Shown here: piece by piece, positions 9,901 through 17,568 of the stretch
Numbering within the stretch: the first letter of the stretch is position 1
Layout of the letters: every line of letters starts with the position of its first letter
NCBI GenBank assembly: GCA_030849835.1
Contig: JASAOC010002122.1
Location: forward strand, 186,001-250,000
Length of the DNA stretch: 64,000 nt
DNA from: Herpetomonas samuelpessoai
Lineage: Eukaryota; Euglenozoa; Kinetoplastea; Trypanosomatida; Trypanosomatidae
Reading direction: 5' to 3'
Notes under the pieces: model-generated
Told to the model about the DNA's origin: nothing
Database searches by the model: none
What the model saw: only the letters and a program-made list of their open reading frames with translations
Program-made: the position numbers and the translations under genes

Positions 9901-10985
9901 TCAGAAAGACCGTCCACGAAAAGCGGGGAGGCGAGAAAGCTGTGCAGAAGACCACGGTGGATCTCTGGGAGACTCATAACTGTCTGGCTGTGCTTGAACA
10001 CAGACAGCATGGTGGCGAGGAGGGACAGAATGCTGCGCTCCAGTTTCTCGACAACGCTGCGATTCAGTGACGGGCGCAGAGAGCGGCTCACCTGGAGGAG
10101 AAGCGGTAGCTGCAGGAGGCGCGTCCAGCCGTCCACGGGGACATTGCCACCTTGGTTGCCTGTGTGGTTCAGATCGCCAGCGCGACTGGCCTCCATGAAC
10201 GTCAGCTGGGGAAGGCCGGGCGCCTGCCCGCAGAGCGCACTCAACCACTTGAGCGCCGCCACCACATTCGTGGAGACCGCGTCCTGCCACGCCTCGGCAT
10301 TGTCAAACGCCGTTGCGTCCAGTGTGCAGAGGCGCACCGAGGACGCTGTCGCCTCCCCGCCTGCTTGCGTGAGTGGTGCCTGCGTGACCAGCACCACGTC
10401 TCCTGGGAAGATTTGTTCGCCCACGTGCTTGGCCACGCGCACCGACAAGGCAGGGCCAAGCGACTGTGCCGTACCGTCCGCCGTGCCACTTGAGCCAGAC
10501 CCATTGGCGAAAATCAGCATCTCCCCATCACTCGCGACGAGCTGCACCGTGCGGATAAAGGCGGGGCCAGGGACCGAAGAGAGGTCATCACTGTAAATCG
10601 GTGTGGCTGCTTCGCCGTCTGGAGGCAAAGGGGAGCTTCCAGCTTCCGCGGCTTCGTCATTGCTCGCGTCATGGGGCTCCGCCGTGTTTGCGTTAGCTGC
10701 AGCACCGCCGCTGTGACTGCTGGCGCCTGCGGTTTTGTTATCCAGCCAGAGCGCGGACGTCACAAGCTCTGCGCCTGGCATCCATGGCAAAGCCATGTTG
10801 TTGAACAACACAGCGAGGTCTACGCCGTTGACGTTCTGCGGGTTGGTGCTAAGCATGCGTGCGTGGCCGGCACTCACCATGGCGGTGTAGCCTTCGCACC
10901 GCTCTCGCGTCAGGCCGTGCATAATCTCAAACTGCACCGCATGCGCAGACTCGCTGGCCGACAAGTCGTCACGTGTGCGCTTCAT
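3966..10985 (-). CDS. Giant UPF1-like (SF1) helicase with RGG tract and NFX1-type zinc fingers (2339 aa)
   Basis: This is the largest gene of the window. Residues about 855-921 are a dense Gly/Arg (RGG) tract, usually RNA-binding and arginine-methylated. A Walker A motif (GSVGSGKTSM) lies near residue 1080, a motif II-like VLVDDFAGLQ near 1480, and an SF1 motif VI-like CTVSRAREG near 1865. After the helicase core come cysteine/histidine-rich segments at about 1950-2060, including the NFX1 zinc-finger pattern CGRTLSCGHPC around 2000. A charged, probably coiled-coil C-terminus closes the protein. This order (long N-terminus, split SF1 core, NFX1 fingers) resembles ZNFX1, a UPF1-family helicase of RNA surveillance and silencing. 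Motif II reads DD instead of the usual DE, and the acidic/Ala-rich insertions are large. The start ATG at 10985 follows an acceptor at 11164-11163 with no earlier ATG. Family placement is good, but a specific role is inference. Confidence 0.85.
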   Translation of the reverse strand: MKRTRDDLSASESAHAVQFEIMHGLTRERCEGYTAMVSAGHARMLSTNPQNVNGVDLAVLFNNMALPWMPGAELVTSALWLDNKTAGASSHSGGAAANANTAEPHDASNDEAAEAGSSPLPPDGEAATPIYSDDLSSVPGPAFIRTVQLVASDGEMLIFANGSGSSGTADGTAQSLGPALSVRVAKHVGEQIFPGDVVLVTQAPLTQAGGEATASSVRLCTLDATAFDNAEAWQDAVSTNVVAALKWLSALCGQAPGLPQLTFMEASRAGDLNHTGNQGGNVPVDGWTRLLQLPLLLQVSRSLRPSLNRSVVEKLERSILSLLATMLSVFKHSQTVMSLPEIHRGLLHSFLASPLFVDGLSDILIRSADVLGSTPWQGVSESLAVGVELALTFACEPLSERDAVSGSVCTRTQEAAKSALGGFETVLHRLSGVWTEYTRKLQEMRRHGQQHVPDSLYKEQRIADMLEALAAEHTFRPVTRWLQQREVLGQEANLAGASGGGGGADVSSSTLTPLDRIQQPPTLSHIEALVESVTKRMKQDDHAAKAAGGVGGSILRSGVVEEQLLVMHRTYTPYLTKDVVRFVEAAAVAGHSELYGPAARAVCRVLQTFERGQPNEEVPRNEDEPRDEEAEAEVQRARDRVREEAAAEVASQRMRVLAVEQHGLRAGGFGAYSFAELRHMAEYGLPVRLPLRLPKETSEDDGVVMGEGDDSGDEEEREAAARAAAAASAAATAAAIAALKARVARRHGGSCFAFLVVRFLGRAAVFPLIVTGVESAVASSGGHGTDAVACAYVMREADVLAEFVQTSGAIEESGLPDAWLLCGDDPCDLAVPEESLYYYSGRGGPHQHHSNSNNPFRGGAGGRHGGGSAGYRGGGGGHAYGGGGGRGGGRGRGGRGGRGSGRGGQRGGGRGSAGTSRGAVNEALSQELKPRFLPLGTPALTYIDLLTRLNKTRVELKEELNTGVEKGSYGRATLAASLGADASSLGLWMRYFAKGTAPLQTNVHGLSTNATGIVTGTGTLGKELSSRLLREATDAAASLTPAQVEALDTLSSGTLAQASSGSSGAFHATQYLANLRIVEGSVGSGKTSMLYAAGALKGKVLATARKEHQASVGAKLKDATARVRKCQTSIVSATSLAEIVPDEKSTTTTPETMSAAVEGQLSAFSRLSRGVHYCSTPLLIRCGRLGASETRTGRMPDATRALLYRDRRDLASGAASTETSTGMPTLGSLTELLDASLARSCKAPLALQLARLLDDLRAHAARLSALATAESDGSDAAAHKYLDAGLLPLIMSTREIQETFARASAADAAQHVTWASYLSTQLWATATVRPVQDNDEEDEEDEMEEKPTCPPIVTFPSVVDNSETAAHDLLWAPQLRLPGGRPEVVPVQMPANIHLARLSMDEAAAWHAVFLKNQREAVPLLLHQLHSLIRRVFRLFLDLVLGVAATAQVGHFDLIASSDWELLQSYGLPFLWRWAPSHVLVDDFAGLQDGLLLALTPANSLTVSLSTEVPIYVERRLHRGPLSILRALRKDLQRTAALATTSLNESLRCPKAEVTASLGQMCLASGNVPFAGLLQPTMDKEEDDDEDGRRESEDAAKEKPCFPGFSSFSSLELWTHAVPVRAATTADEEAAAFICRSIRKHTRDTAGRAGSAKRLQVCFPFPQEARQFTEHHLLPNHHEAAREERRAWRSRPPHPESLTTPSVLCTVSAVSFPFTGTHPGSVTRESFLPSDYDPEDSEGALVSQRNTTATGVAGEAAAVGEETDGYECDIAILCLSSLVPFQPNLHGSGGDKNGGGGHGTANEGRAALWKGLLALTAPKDGDAAFAAAAGGAAPTGGAPVTAASARGPSAFMERLQWWLWCTVSRAREGVIVVCSKEFALHVPMFQYVEKYVVQLRRQLCPARVLRYWLPRSTVCAVLAFNCPDHFRCRHTAAVVQSDEHRSGYGSRSACEVVVRGAELCESLCLQAYAHCTTRSHACLHPCHVEVSTAEAAGGRDDTHDHCPYPCGRTLSCGHPCNKDCGSVCDPCTFVGLTELPCGQRVVCGTNSADKSIQYELVRHFQESKCGAPLLPCTLLVTARCPRCGTKSKVPCFQLTAHESRERQALKDAQRHEKRQQARAANGGNNSSSSARAAEEEEEAQDGTGAEAAALANIPFLLSDGECPGCVAVYNRVAAKFGFDAVPEPTVVQRLCDEPPSSTPTGEGAEEGDENLCAMRERATLPRHQLSAEAQAELRKAFAVAAKRAELLLMKEALEVSNGSAADTSDYVTAKREYDTLKATQQRQIQERQDDIRGQVVAWAHRLRNEFTKQSELTANLEAMMPSLLSEAQDEAARQRRYGF
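8221..8420 (-). repeat. RGG/Gly-Arg repeat tract inside the giant helicase
   Basis: In the minus-strand frame this stretch encodes repeated Arg-Gly-Gly and Gly-Gly-Gly-His/Tyr units, about residues 855-921 of the helicase. Such tracts bind RNA and are substrates of arginine methyltransferases. The DNA is an imperfect repeat of GC-rich codons. Confidence 0.85.
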
Positions 10986-11838
10986 TCCCCGGATGGAAAC
11001 GTCCGTTGAAGTTGTTGGTGATCCGAAAGTTCACGAGCTTCCCGAAGCTGGGATTATAGGCAGGACGAGCGCCGTTCGGAACACGTTGTTTAACGAGAGG
11101 AAAGAGACCAGTCGCCTCTTCTGTAAGTGGTCAAAAGTGATTAAACCGAGAATAATTAATCGCTGCAGCACAAGAAGGAAGAGAGAAAAAAAAAAAAACT
11201 GTAACCGAAACACACGGTCACCTCTAGCGTACCACACCTACCAATGGAAGTACTACGGTGGTGGCAAGGACAACAACAAGTATCAAATGCGCGTAGACTT
11301 CAAACACCCACTCTGCAGCACAAAGGGTGAAAAACGGAGGAGGAGACGGGAAGGGTTTCAGCTCATGGGTAGAAGCACAAGAAGAGAGAAAAGCATGACA
11401 TCATGTCTGTGTGACTCCACCGTTCTGGTATGCGTCTCGGATTGTCTTTCCACTTTGGGACGTGACTTTTCTTTCGCATTTGAGATGGTGTTGACCGACG
11501 GGGAAGAACGGCGTGAATTGATAATGAATCTGTGAAGAAGAGGGATGTGGAAAGGGGGGGGAGGAAGATAGAGAAAGAGAAGGAACACCAACACTATCAC
11601 CATACCCTTGTCACACACGGTGCGATCGACCAGAGTGTTTATAAAGCGACCACACTTTCCCTTGTCACTACTTCTCCGTCTGTCTGGTAAAGCAAAAATG
11701 ACTGGCAGTGCGTCGCAGAAGAAGAAGCATGCACAAAGGAAAGCAGGAGCACTCGAGGATCGTGGGTGGGGTGAGCTTGTCTGAAAGAGAAAAGGCAAAG
11801 AAAAAAAAAACGAGAGGGGACAACGTCGTCGCGTGTCA
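10986..11838. other. Intergenic region with trans-splice signal for the giant helicase
   Basis: Minus-strand tract at 11200-11171 (a T run then CTCTCTTCC-type pyrimidines) followed by CAG, with AG at 11164-11163. The roughly 180-nt leader contains no ATG before 10985. The right half is the 3' flank of the RtcB gene, with a G run on the plus strand at about 11554-11561 and an A run at about 11801-11810. No gene seen. Confidence 0.6.
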
Positions 11839-13221
11839 TCACCCCTTGACGCACAAGATTTGCTTGAGTGTGCACACTACCTCCACAAGGTCCCGCTGGG
11901 CTTCCATCACGGCGTCAATGTCCTTGTACGCTGCCGGTGTCTCGTCCAACACATCAGTGTCTTTTCGACACTCCACTCCTGCCGTCGCTGCCTCGTGATC
12001 CTGTAGGGTGAAGCGGCGCTTCGCTTCGCCGCGACTGTAGCGCCGGCCCGCCCCGTGCGAGCACGAACAGTAGCTTTGAGCGTTTCCCTTGCCGCGTACA
12101 ATGTAGCTGCGCGCGCCCATGGAGCCAGGGATCACGGCGTAGGAATCTTTGTACGCCGCGGTTGCACCCTTCCGCGTGAGCCACACCGCCGTGCCCTCCC
12201 CCAGGTGCGCCTTATACGCCGTTGACAGCCCGGCCGAGCCGTCGTCAACCTCACTGCCGTAGCACGCGTTGTTGTCTGCGTCAATAATCTGGCGCTCAAT
12301 GTAGTTATGATGGCAGTTGATGGCCTTGGCGGAGAGGTCAAACGGGCGCTTCATGACAGAACGCAGGGCGGCCACGACGGCCTCGAGCATGAGCTGCCGG
12401 TTCCACTGCGCGTACCGCTGGGCCCACTCCACTGCGGCCACGTACTCGTCAAAGTGAGCTGTCCCTTCCCGCAGATACGCGAGGTCGGCGCTGGGGAGGT
12501 TGTGAATCAGGTTGCCCATGTCCTTCTTCGCCTTTTCAATGTAGAGGGCCCCGATGCGGTTGCCGACGCCACGTGACCCAGAGTGCAGCATCACCCACAC
12601 GTGCTGCTGCACCGCGTCGTCATCAAGGCAAATTTCAATGAAGTGGTTCCCCGTTCCTAGTGTGCCCAGGTGGCCCACATTATTCGACTTGGCTATGGCG
12701 GGCTCGCGTTTGCACAGCTCCTCGTAGCCATCGGCGAGCTCGTGCTTCCAGACCTTCGCCACGCGGTCTGGCAAGGCGCCGCGCCAGCCGCCTGCGTCCG
12801 CGGCAGGGTTGCCCCCGTGTGTGCGGCCGTGCGGTACCCCAACCTCAATCGCCAGCCGAAGCTCCTCCAGCGAGGGGGGCAGGTCTTCCGGTGTCATGGA
12901 GGTCTTCACCGCAATCATGCCACAGCCCAGGTCTACGCCCACGCTTGCAGGAATGAGGGCCCCTGTAGTGGGAATCACCGTACCTACTGTGCAGCCAACG
13001 CCAGAGTGAACGTCTGGCATCACCGCCACAGGGTGGCGCAGAATATCGGATGGCATGTGAGAAAGGCTCAGAAGTTGGGCCTCCGCTGTTCGCTCAAGCT
13101 CTACACCGTCAATCCACGCGTGCACAGGCACTAAGCTGTCCTTGTCTGCGACAACTCGGTAGAAGCGAAGACCGGTGGCGACGGCCCCACCCACAAATGC
13201 CGGTAGCCTAAAAAAACGCAT
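11839..13221 (-). CDS. RTCB: RtcB-family RNA ligase (460 aa)
   Basis: RtcB joins 2',3'-cyclic phosphate or 3'-phosphate RNA ends to 5'-hydroxyl ends using GTP and Mn2+. The expected active-site motifs are all present in order: MPDVHSG at 68-74, the Asp/Cys metal motif VDLGCG with C100, GTGNHF with H193, LHSGSRG with H213, the CHHNY motif with H304/H305, and CSHGAGR with H389, the histidine that is guanylylated in the family. The length of about 460 and the motif spacing fit shorter bacterial-type RtcB. An extra ~25 residues (about 312-339, including DNNACYGSEVDDG) sit just after CHHNYIE, where relatives are usually compact. Trypanosomatid tRNA splicing is attributed to a Trl1-type ligase, so this enzyme probably has another job such as RNA repair. 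The start ATG at 13221 follows an acceptor at 13292-13291. Confidence 0.93.
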   Translation of the reverse strand: MRFFRLPAFVGGAVATGLRFYRVVADKDSLVPVHAWIDGVELERTAEAQLLSLSHMPSDILRHPVAVMPDVHSGVGCTVGTVIPTTGALIPASVGVDLGCGMIAVKTSMTPEDLPPSLEELRLAIEVGVPHGRTHGGNPAADAGGWRGALPDRVAKVWKHELADGYEELCKREPAIAKSNNVGHLGTLGTGNHFIEICLDDDAVQQHVWVMLHSGSRGVGNRIGALYIEKAKKDMGNLIHNLPSADLAYLREGTAHFDEYVAAVEWAQRYAQWNRQLMLEAVVAALRSVMKRPFDLSAKAINCHHNYIERQIIDADNNACYGSEVDDGSAGLSTAYKAHLGEGTAVWLTRKGATAAYKDSYAVIPGSMGARSYIVRGKGNAQSYCSCSHGAGRRYSRGEAKRRFTLQDHEAATAGVECRKDTDVLDETPAAYKDIDAVMEAQRDLVEVVCTLKQILCVKG

Positions 13222-14001
13222 ATCGCACAGTGCTCCGCGCGAAGAGGGTGGGGAATGGTTACCAACAAACCAGCGCTGTGAGCACTCAAGCTCAGTAAAG
13301 GGGAAAGAAGGTGAGTTGCACTTGTGGGGGAGAGATGCGTTCGCGCGCTATGCTGAGACGAGAAGTGACAGCAGTATGCGGCATTGGAAGAGCGTCCGCG
13401 AGGCATTGCAAGGCACATGACATGCAACGTTGCTCTCCGTAAGAACGCAAAACGCTGAGCTGCGTCGTTGGACAGCAAGGGCGAAATCTTAGGCTCACTC
13501 GTCAGCATGTTTGCTCCCGTCTGAGGGGTAGTATTTCCTCTTCTTCTTGGATTCACTCTTTGGCTTTTCGTTTACACGAGTTGGATAGAGGGGTGATGGG
13601 GCCATCGGGTTGCAAAAGAGGCAGATGCATTTCGCCGGAACGGAACCCAGAGAGATTGGACGTAAGGCGCACACCGCAACCGCGCCAAAAAAAAAAAAAA
13701 AAGGGTAGATTCTGTGATACGGTGAAGCAACAAAAGCAATCGAAAAAAGTGGCAGGGAGCGATCACAACCAACGGCTCATGTCATTCCACGAACCACGGG
13801 ATTGTGTGACAGAGCGTGAGTGAGTGCTAGAAGATAGTGAGTGTGCGAAGGGGGGAAGGAAAGCGAAAAGATGTGAGGAGCACAGAGACATCGCGGCCCT
13901 CACACGTCAGCCTCTCGTTTAAATTCCTCTCGTCACTTCCCTTCTGGATGGGTCGTGGCCCGTCTAGAAGGATGCGAGAATTTCGCAGTAAAGCGTGGGA
14001 C
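13222..14001. other. Intergenic region with trans-splice signal for RtcB
   Basis: Minus-strand pyrimidine tract at 13311-13297, acceptor AG at 13292-13291, and an ATG-free leader of about 70 nt. An A16 run lies at 13687-13702 on the plus strand. The rest is the probable 3' flank of the FYVE-type gene. No supported gene. Confidence 0.5.
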
Positions 14002-14511
14002 TCACTGAGGTTGCAGCGCCACAGCAGTATTCTCGGCCTCTTGCGCCTGCTGCTGATCAGCAGAGATGGGTGCACCATCGACCGGTGCCCCGCTCTTTGC
14101 GGCCGCGCTGGCCTTGGCCGCTGCGGCTTCTGACTTGCTCATCACTCGAATGGTTTGGCCCCTCAACGGCTGCCGGGGCATCGGTCCCTTGGCGCCGGCC
14201 GCGTCGTAGTGCTCCTTGAGCATCTGCATGCGCCGCAGCTGGTACGCCTGCTGGGTGCACTGCTGACACGCCGGATTGTCGTGAAGGAGATAGCGAGGGG
14301 GACAGCACCGGACGCAGAGCATCCGCCCACACACGTCGCAGTTTGTGCTGGCACAGAACCAGCCAAAGGCGCTGCCGCAGTCCTCACAGACCTCCACGTC
14401 CGTCTGATAAAGCTCGGGAGGACACGGTGTGTACTCTACGGGCGGAATATCCTTCTTTACCTCGTCCGGGACAGGGTCGTGGGTCGCCAGGGGGTTAATG
14501 GATTGACCCAT
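14002..14511 (-). CDS. FYVE-type zinc-finger protein with potential N-myristoylation site (169 aa)
   Basis: The first ATG after the predicted acceptor (AG at 14544-14543) is at 14511. It gives an N-terminus MGQSIN, with Gly2 and a small polar residue at position 6, compatible with N-myristoylation. Residues 42-85 hold four evenly arranged CxxC pairs: C42/C45, C58/C61, C66/C69 and C82/C85. This is the eight-cysteine zinc layout of FYVE/FYVE-related fingers. The classical PI3P-binding basic motif R(R/K)HHCR before the third zinc pair is absent (ASTNCDVCG instead), and no WxxD motif precedes the finger. It is therefore probably a FYVE-like finger that does not bind PI3P in the standard way. The C-terminal half is Ala/Gln-rich and disordered. 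Membrane targeting by lipidation is inference. Confidence 0.8.
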   Translation of the reverse strand: MGQSINPLATHDPVPDEVKKDIPPVEYTPCPPELYQTDVEVCEDCGSAFGWFCASTNCDVCGRMLCVRCCPPRYLLHDNPACQQCTQQAYQLRRMQMLKEHYDAAGAKGPMPRQPLRGQTIRVMSKSEAAAAKASAAAKSGAPVDGAPISADQQQAQEAENTAVALQPQ

Positions 14512-15224
14512 TTTCAGTAAGCAATGAATTTTAAACAAAGGACTTGACGAATGACAAAAGAAACAAGGAAGCAGCCTTCACGAAAGCTTTTTTTTTTGTT
14601 CTTGTTGTTCTATAGACATCACGTTGAGGCGAGGGGGGGGGGGAGGGGCAAATGGAGCAGGGAGTTGGTGCGTCGTCGAAGAATTGGCGATCATGGCAGC
14701 ATCCAATAACTTCACGGAAGGCGAAACCTCCGCCGATGATCTTCTCTTTTTCGATCACCAGGCTGCTGTTGACGCTGCGCGACAGAGAGCATTAGAAAGT
14801 GTGAACAGGCGCGTGAAGTTCCTCACCGAAGACGAGAGCGATCTTTCCACCGATCACCAGCACGGCCCGAGATCGCTTCGCATCAACATGCAGACGTGTT
14901 CTCGCGCGCCGTTTGCTGCCACGAGGTGTTGGGGGGATGCGGGTGTTTCCTTATCAAGCCGCACTTTCGTTCAGTGTACACAGTGAGCCCGTGACAAGGA
15001 CACACACAACCATTCTTTTTTTTTTTTCGAGAGTTTGGCAAAGAGTGAAGAGATGGAGGATGAAAACTACAGACAAGAGAATGATCAACCGAGCGGACCA
15101 ATATGCTGAATAGACCTGGAAAATGGGGGGGGGGGAAGGGGGCAGGAGCAACCCACAAGCGCACAACGAGCAGAGCGGGCACGGATGCAGGTACGGACAC
15201 ACCTCAGGTCGCTGACTCCACGAT
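14512..15224. other. Intergenic region with two G runs and a trans-splice signal for the FYVE-type gene
   Basis: Minus-strand pyrimidine tract at about 14570-14546, acceptor AG at 14544-14543, and a 31-nt leader. G runs on the plus strand lie at 14633-14643 and 15125-15135, and a T run at about 15017-15027. An opposite-strand open frame at 14693-14986 is discussed in the findings. The right part is the 3' flank of the Trm82-like gene. Confidence 0.5.
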
Positions 15225-16844
15225 CTACTTCTGCTGTGCGCGAGCGCGCTTCTTCGCGGGGCTCTTGGCGTCATCACGCTCGCCGCCTTCGTCCTCAGCA
15301 TCCTCGCTCTCGTCGCTCTTGCCGTGGCGGCGGCTGCGGGGATCGGAGATGTCGAACTTCCACTGCGCTGCCAAGTCAAGGTCCGCCAGCGCATTCTTAC
15401 CCCCGCTCTTGATGACCGCTGCAATCTTCTCCTCGAGGTAAGGCATCTTCTCGTCAATCACCACAATCTCCACGTAGATGTTGCCGTTGAAGGAGCACAG
15501 CTTCGGGCGGTCGCCGCGCTTCTCCATCTCATCCAGGTAGCCCGCCTCCTCCAGTCGCGCAAACACGACGCTGCCGTCGCGCAGCACGGCGAGTGCGGTG
15601 TAGTTGTTGCTCTGGATCATGGCGACGGGGAAGTCTGGAAACGAGGCCACGGTGCCGCCCACCTTGGAGGCGTGCATGCCGAACTGGCCGACGCTGTCAA
15701 AGACGGGGTAGAAGAAGATGTCCTTGCTCTTCTCGTAAGCGACCACGACGCCACGCGGGGTGTCGCGGGGATGGCGGCGGTTGCCAGCCATGTCGAGGTC
15801 CTGCGCCAAATACACCACGGACACCACCGCCCCAAGATCCGTCTCCGGGCGGAAGGTGCCGAAGCAGTGAAACGTCTCAAGAGGGGAGTCCATGGGGAGG
15901 TCGTTGTACGCTGCCCAGAAGTTGATGCGGCCGTCCTGGTAGCCCGTCACGTAGTAGCTGTACGGCGCGTTGAGGGTGCGGTTGTGCTTGTTGACACCAG
16001 CCGCGCCGGGGAAGGTGAAGTCTTCGTCCGATAGGTACGGAATCTCCTCCACGCACGTCACCACAGACTGGTCGTTGCTCTTGGTCCAGAGGAACTGCTC
16101 CACCTGGTATGCCTCTGGGTAGCGACTCACACGCGCGTGGCTGTCGCGGTCGCAGGAGAAGAGGCGGCGGCAGTCGACACCGTCTTTGACCTCGGAGCGT
16201 GCAACGGGGTCCAGACGGGGTACGGGGGCGGTGATGTGCAGGCTGGTCAGGATACTGAAGTGCTGCAGGAGAAACTCTGCGGGTGCTTTGGCGTCGCCAA
16301 CGGCCTCGATGGTGTGCTCAGGGGACCAGGTGAGGTTGATGCGGTAGACCTCACCGAACTTGTCGGCAAAGATGATGGTGCCCTCGTTGGTGGCCTCGAC
16401 GCGGGTGACACGCTTGGTGTGCGGTCCGTACTGAAAGGACGGCACCCACTTCTTGGCCTCTACGTCATGCTTGGTGACTTCCTTCCGCTTGGCGGGAGCC
16501 TTCTTGGCGCTTTCGCCGCCCGCGGTTCCTGTCTCGTCCTCGTCCGACGAGGAGATATTGAAGGTGTCGGGGTTGTTGCTCTTCCAGGAAGAGATGTTGT
16601 ACACGTTAATGTATTTGCCGTCGCCGCCCGTCACCAGGCAGAGAGGTCCGTCGGGAATGCGCAGGAAGGCCACATCACGGACCAGCTGCCCATCCTCGAT
16701 CACGACAGAATTGAGGGGGTTCGGGAGATCTTCCTCGGAGCTTAGGTAGCGACCGATAATGACCTTGGTGCCAAAGGCGAAGGCCAGGCACTTGCGGGGC
16801 ATCGTAGCGATGCTCACCGAGGGCTGGTCCGCAGTAGACTCCAT
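15225..16844 (-). CDS. TRM82: tRNA (guanine-N7)-methyltransferase non-catalytic subunit, WDR4/Trm82 family (539 aa)
   Basis: The partner of Trm8/METTL1 in forming m7G46 in the tRNA variable loop. It is a WD40 beta-propeller. The diagnostic ADKFGEVY is at residues 160-167, matching the ADKFGDV signature of WDR4/Trm82. It is followed by the strand-loop with FLLQHFSILTSLHI and then SCDRDSHARVSRYPEAY, the equivalent of the family's SRDRDEKIRVSRYP block. A Lys-rich, acidic insertion (about 98-133) sits between the first blades, and the C-terminus is a charged nuclear-type tail. The frame is open up to 16856, but that codon is TTG. The first ATG is at 16844, after an acceptor AG at 16930-16929 with an ATG-free leader of about 84 nt. 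The catalytic subunit is not in the window. Confidence 0.87.
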   Translation of the reverse strand: MESTADQPSVSIATMPRKCLAFAFGTKVIIGRYLSSEEDLPNPLNSVVIEDGQLVRDVAFLRIPDGPLCLVTGGDGKYINVYNISSWKSNNPDTFNISSSDEDETGTAGGESAKKAPAKRKEVTKHDVEAKKWVPSFQYGPHTKRVTRVEATNEGTIIFADKFGEVYRINLTWSPEHTIEAVGDAKAPAEFLLQHFSILTSLHITAPVPRLDPVARSEVKDGVDCRRLFSCDRDSHARVSRYPEAYQVEQFLWTKSNDQSVVTCVEEIPYLSDEDFTFPGAAGVNKHNRTLNAPYSYYVTGYQDGRINFWAAYNDLPMDSPLETFHCFGTFRPETDLGAVVSVVYLAQDLDMAGNRRHPRDTPRGVVVAYEKSKDIFFYPVFDSVGQFGMHASKVGGTVASFPDFPVAMIQSNNYTALAVLRDGSVVFARLEEAGYLDEMEKRGDRPKLCSFNGNIYVEIVVIDEKMPYLEEKIAAVIKSGGKNALADLDLAAQWKFDISDPRSRRHGKSDESEDAEDEGGERDDAKSPAKKRARAQQK

Positions 16845-17568
16845 GTCTTCTGTCAAGAGGATTACGGAAGGGCGAATGAAAGATCAGTGCGATTTCGAGA
16901 GTTCCGTTCGGCTGCTTCGCAGCAAGACCTGGAATGAGAGAGATAAGGCGCGTGTGATATAAGAAACGAGAGCCGAATCCGAATGGAGACGTGAGGGAAA
17001 ACGCAAGGATAGACAAAGGGAAAAAATAAAGGAACAAGCGGAGCGGTAATGCGTTAATAAGAGCACGTCTTGATATATTTTTTTTTTGTTGTTGTTTAAG
17101 GTGCTGTTGGTTGACAAATGTATGTTGCAAATTGTTCTGCGCTACACGTTTCCTCTTTTTTTTTCTATTTTGGCGTGGAAAGGATTCACAGAGTGCAAAG
17201 GTGTGAAAGGGAATGCTGTGTGCAGGTTTGAGGGATGCCTAGTAAATGCTGCTTCGGATACGAGAACGAAGGAATTGGAGTAAGGAAAGGTGCCGACCAT
17301 AAGAAAGATATTTTGGACGAATAGCCCCTGTTCATTTCTAGTCTCGGTCAATGGAGAAGGTAGGTGGAGAGCTCTCTCTCTGTTTGATGTTCTCCACTTT
17401 TCACTGGCGCGCTACTGTGGTTTTCCTTTACTATCTCGATGGAATTGTTTGTGTTCATGTGACAAGACCACGGGGTCGTGAGAGTGAGGTGGCCACGTGC
17501 ACCTCCGCACAAACGCACTCACACAGACACATTTAACCTTTTTTTTTTCGTCCCCTGCGACGCTTTCC
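16845..17568. other. Intergenic region with trans-splice signal for the Trm82-like gene
   Basis: Minus-strand pyrimidine tracts at about 17035-16990 and 16945-16931, acceptor AG at 16930-16929, and no upstream ATG in the leader. T runs on plus at about 17077-17087 and 17156-17163. The rest is the 3' flank of the NKAP-like gene. No gene seen. Confidence 0.5.
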
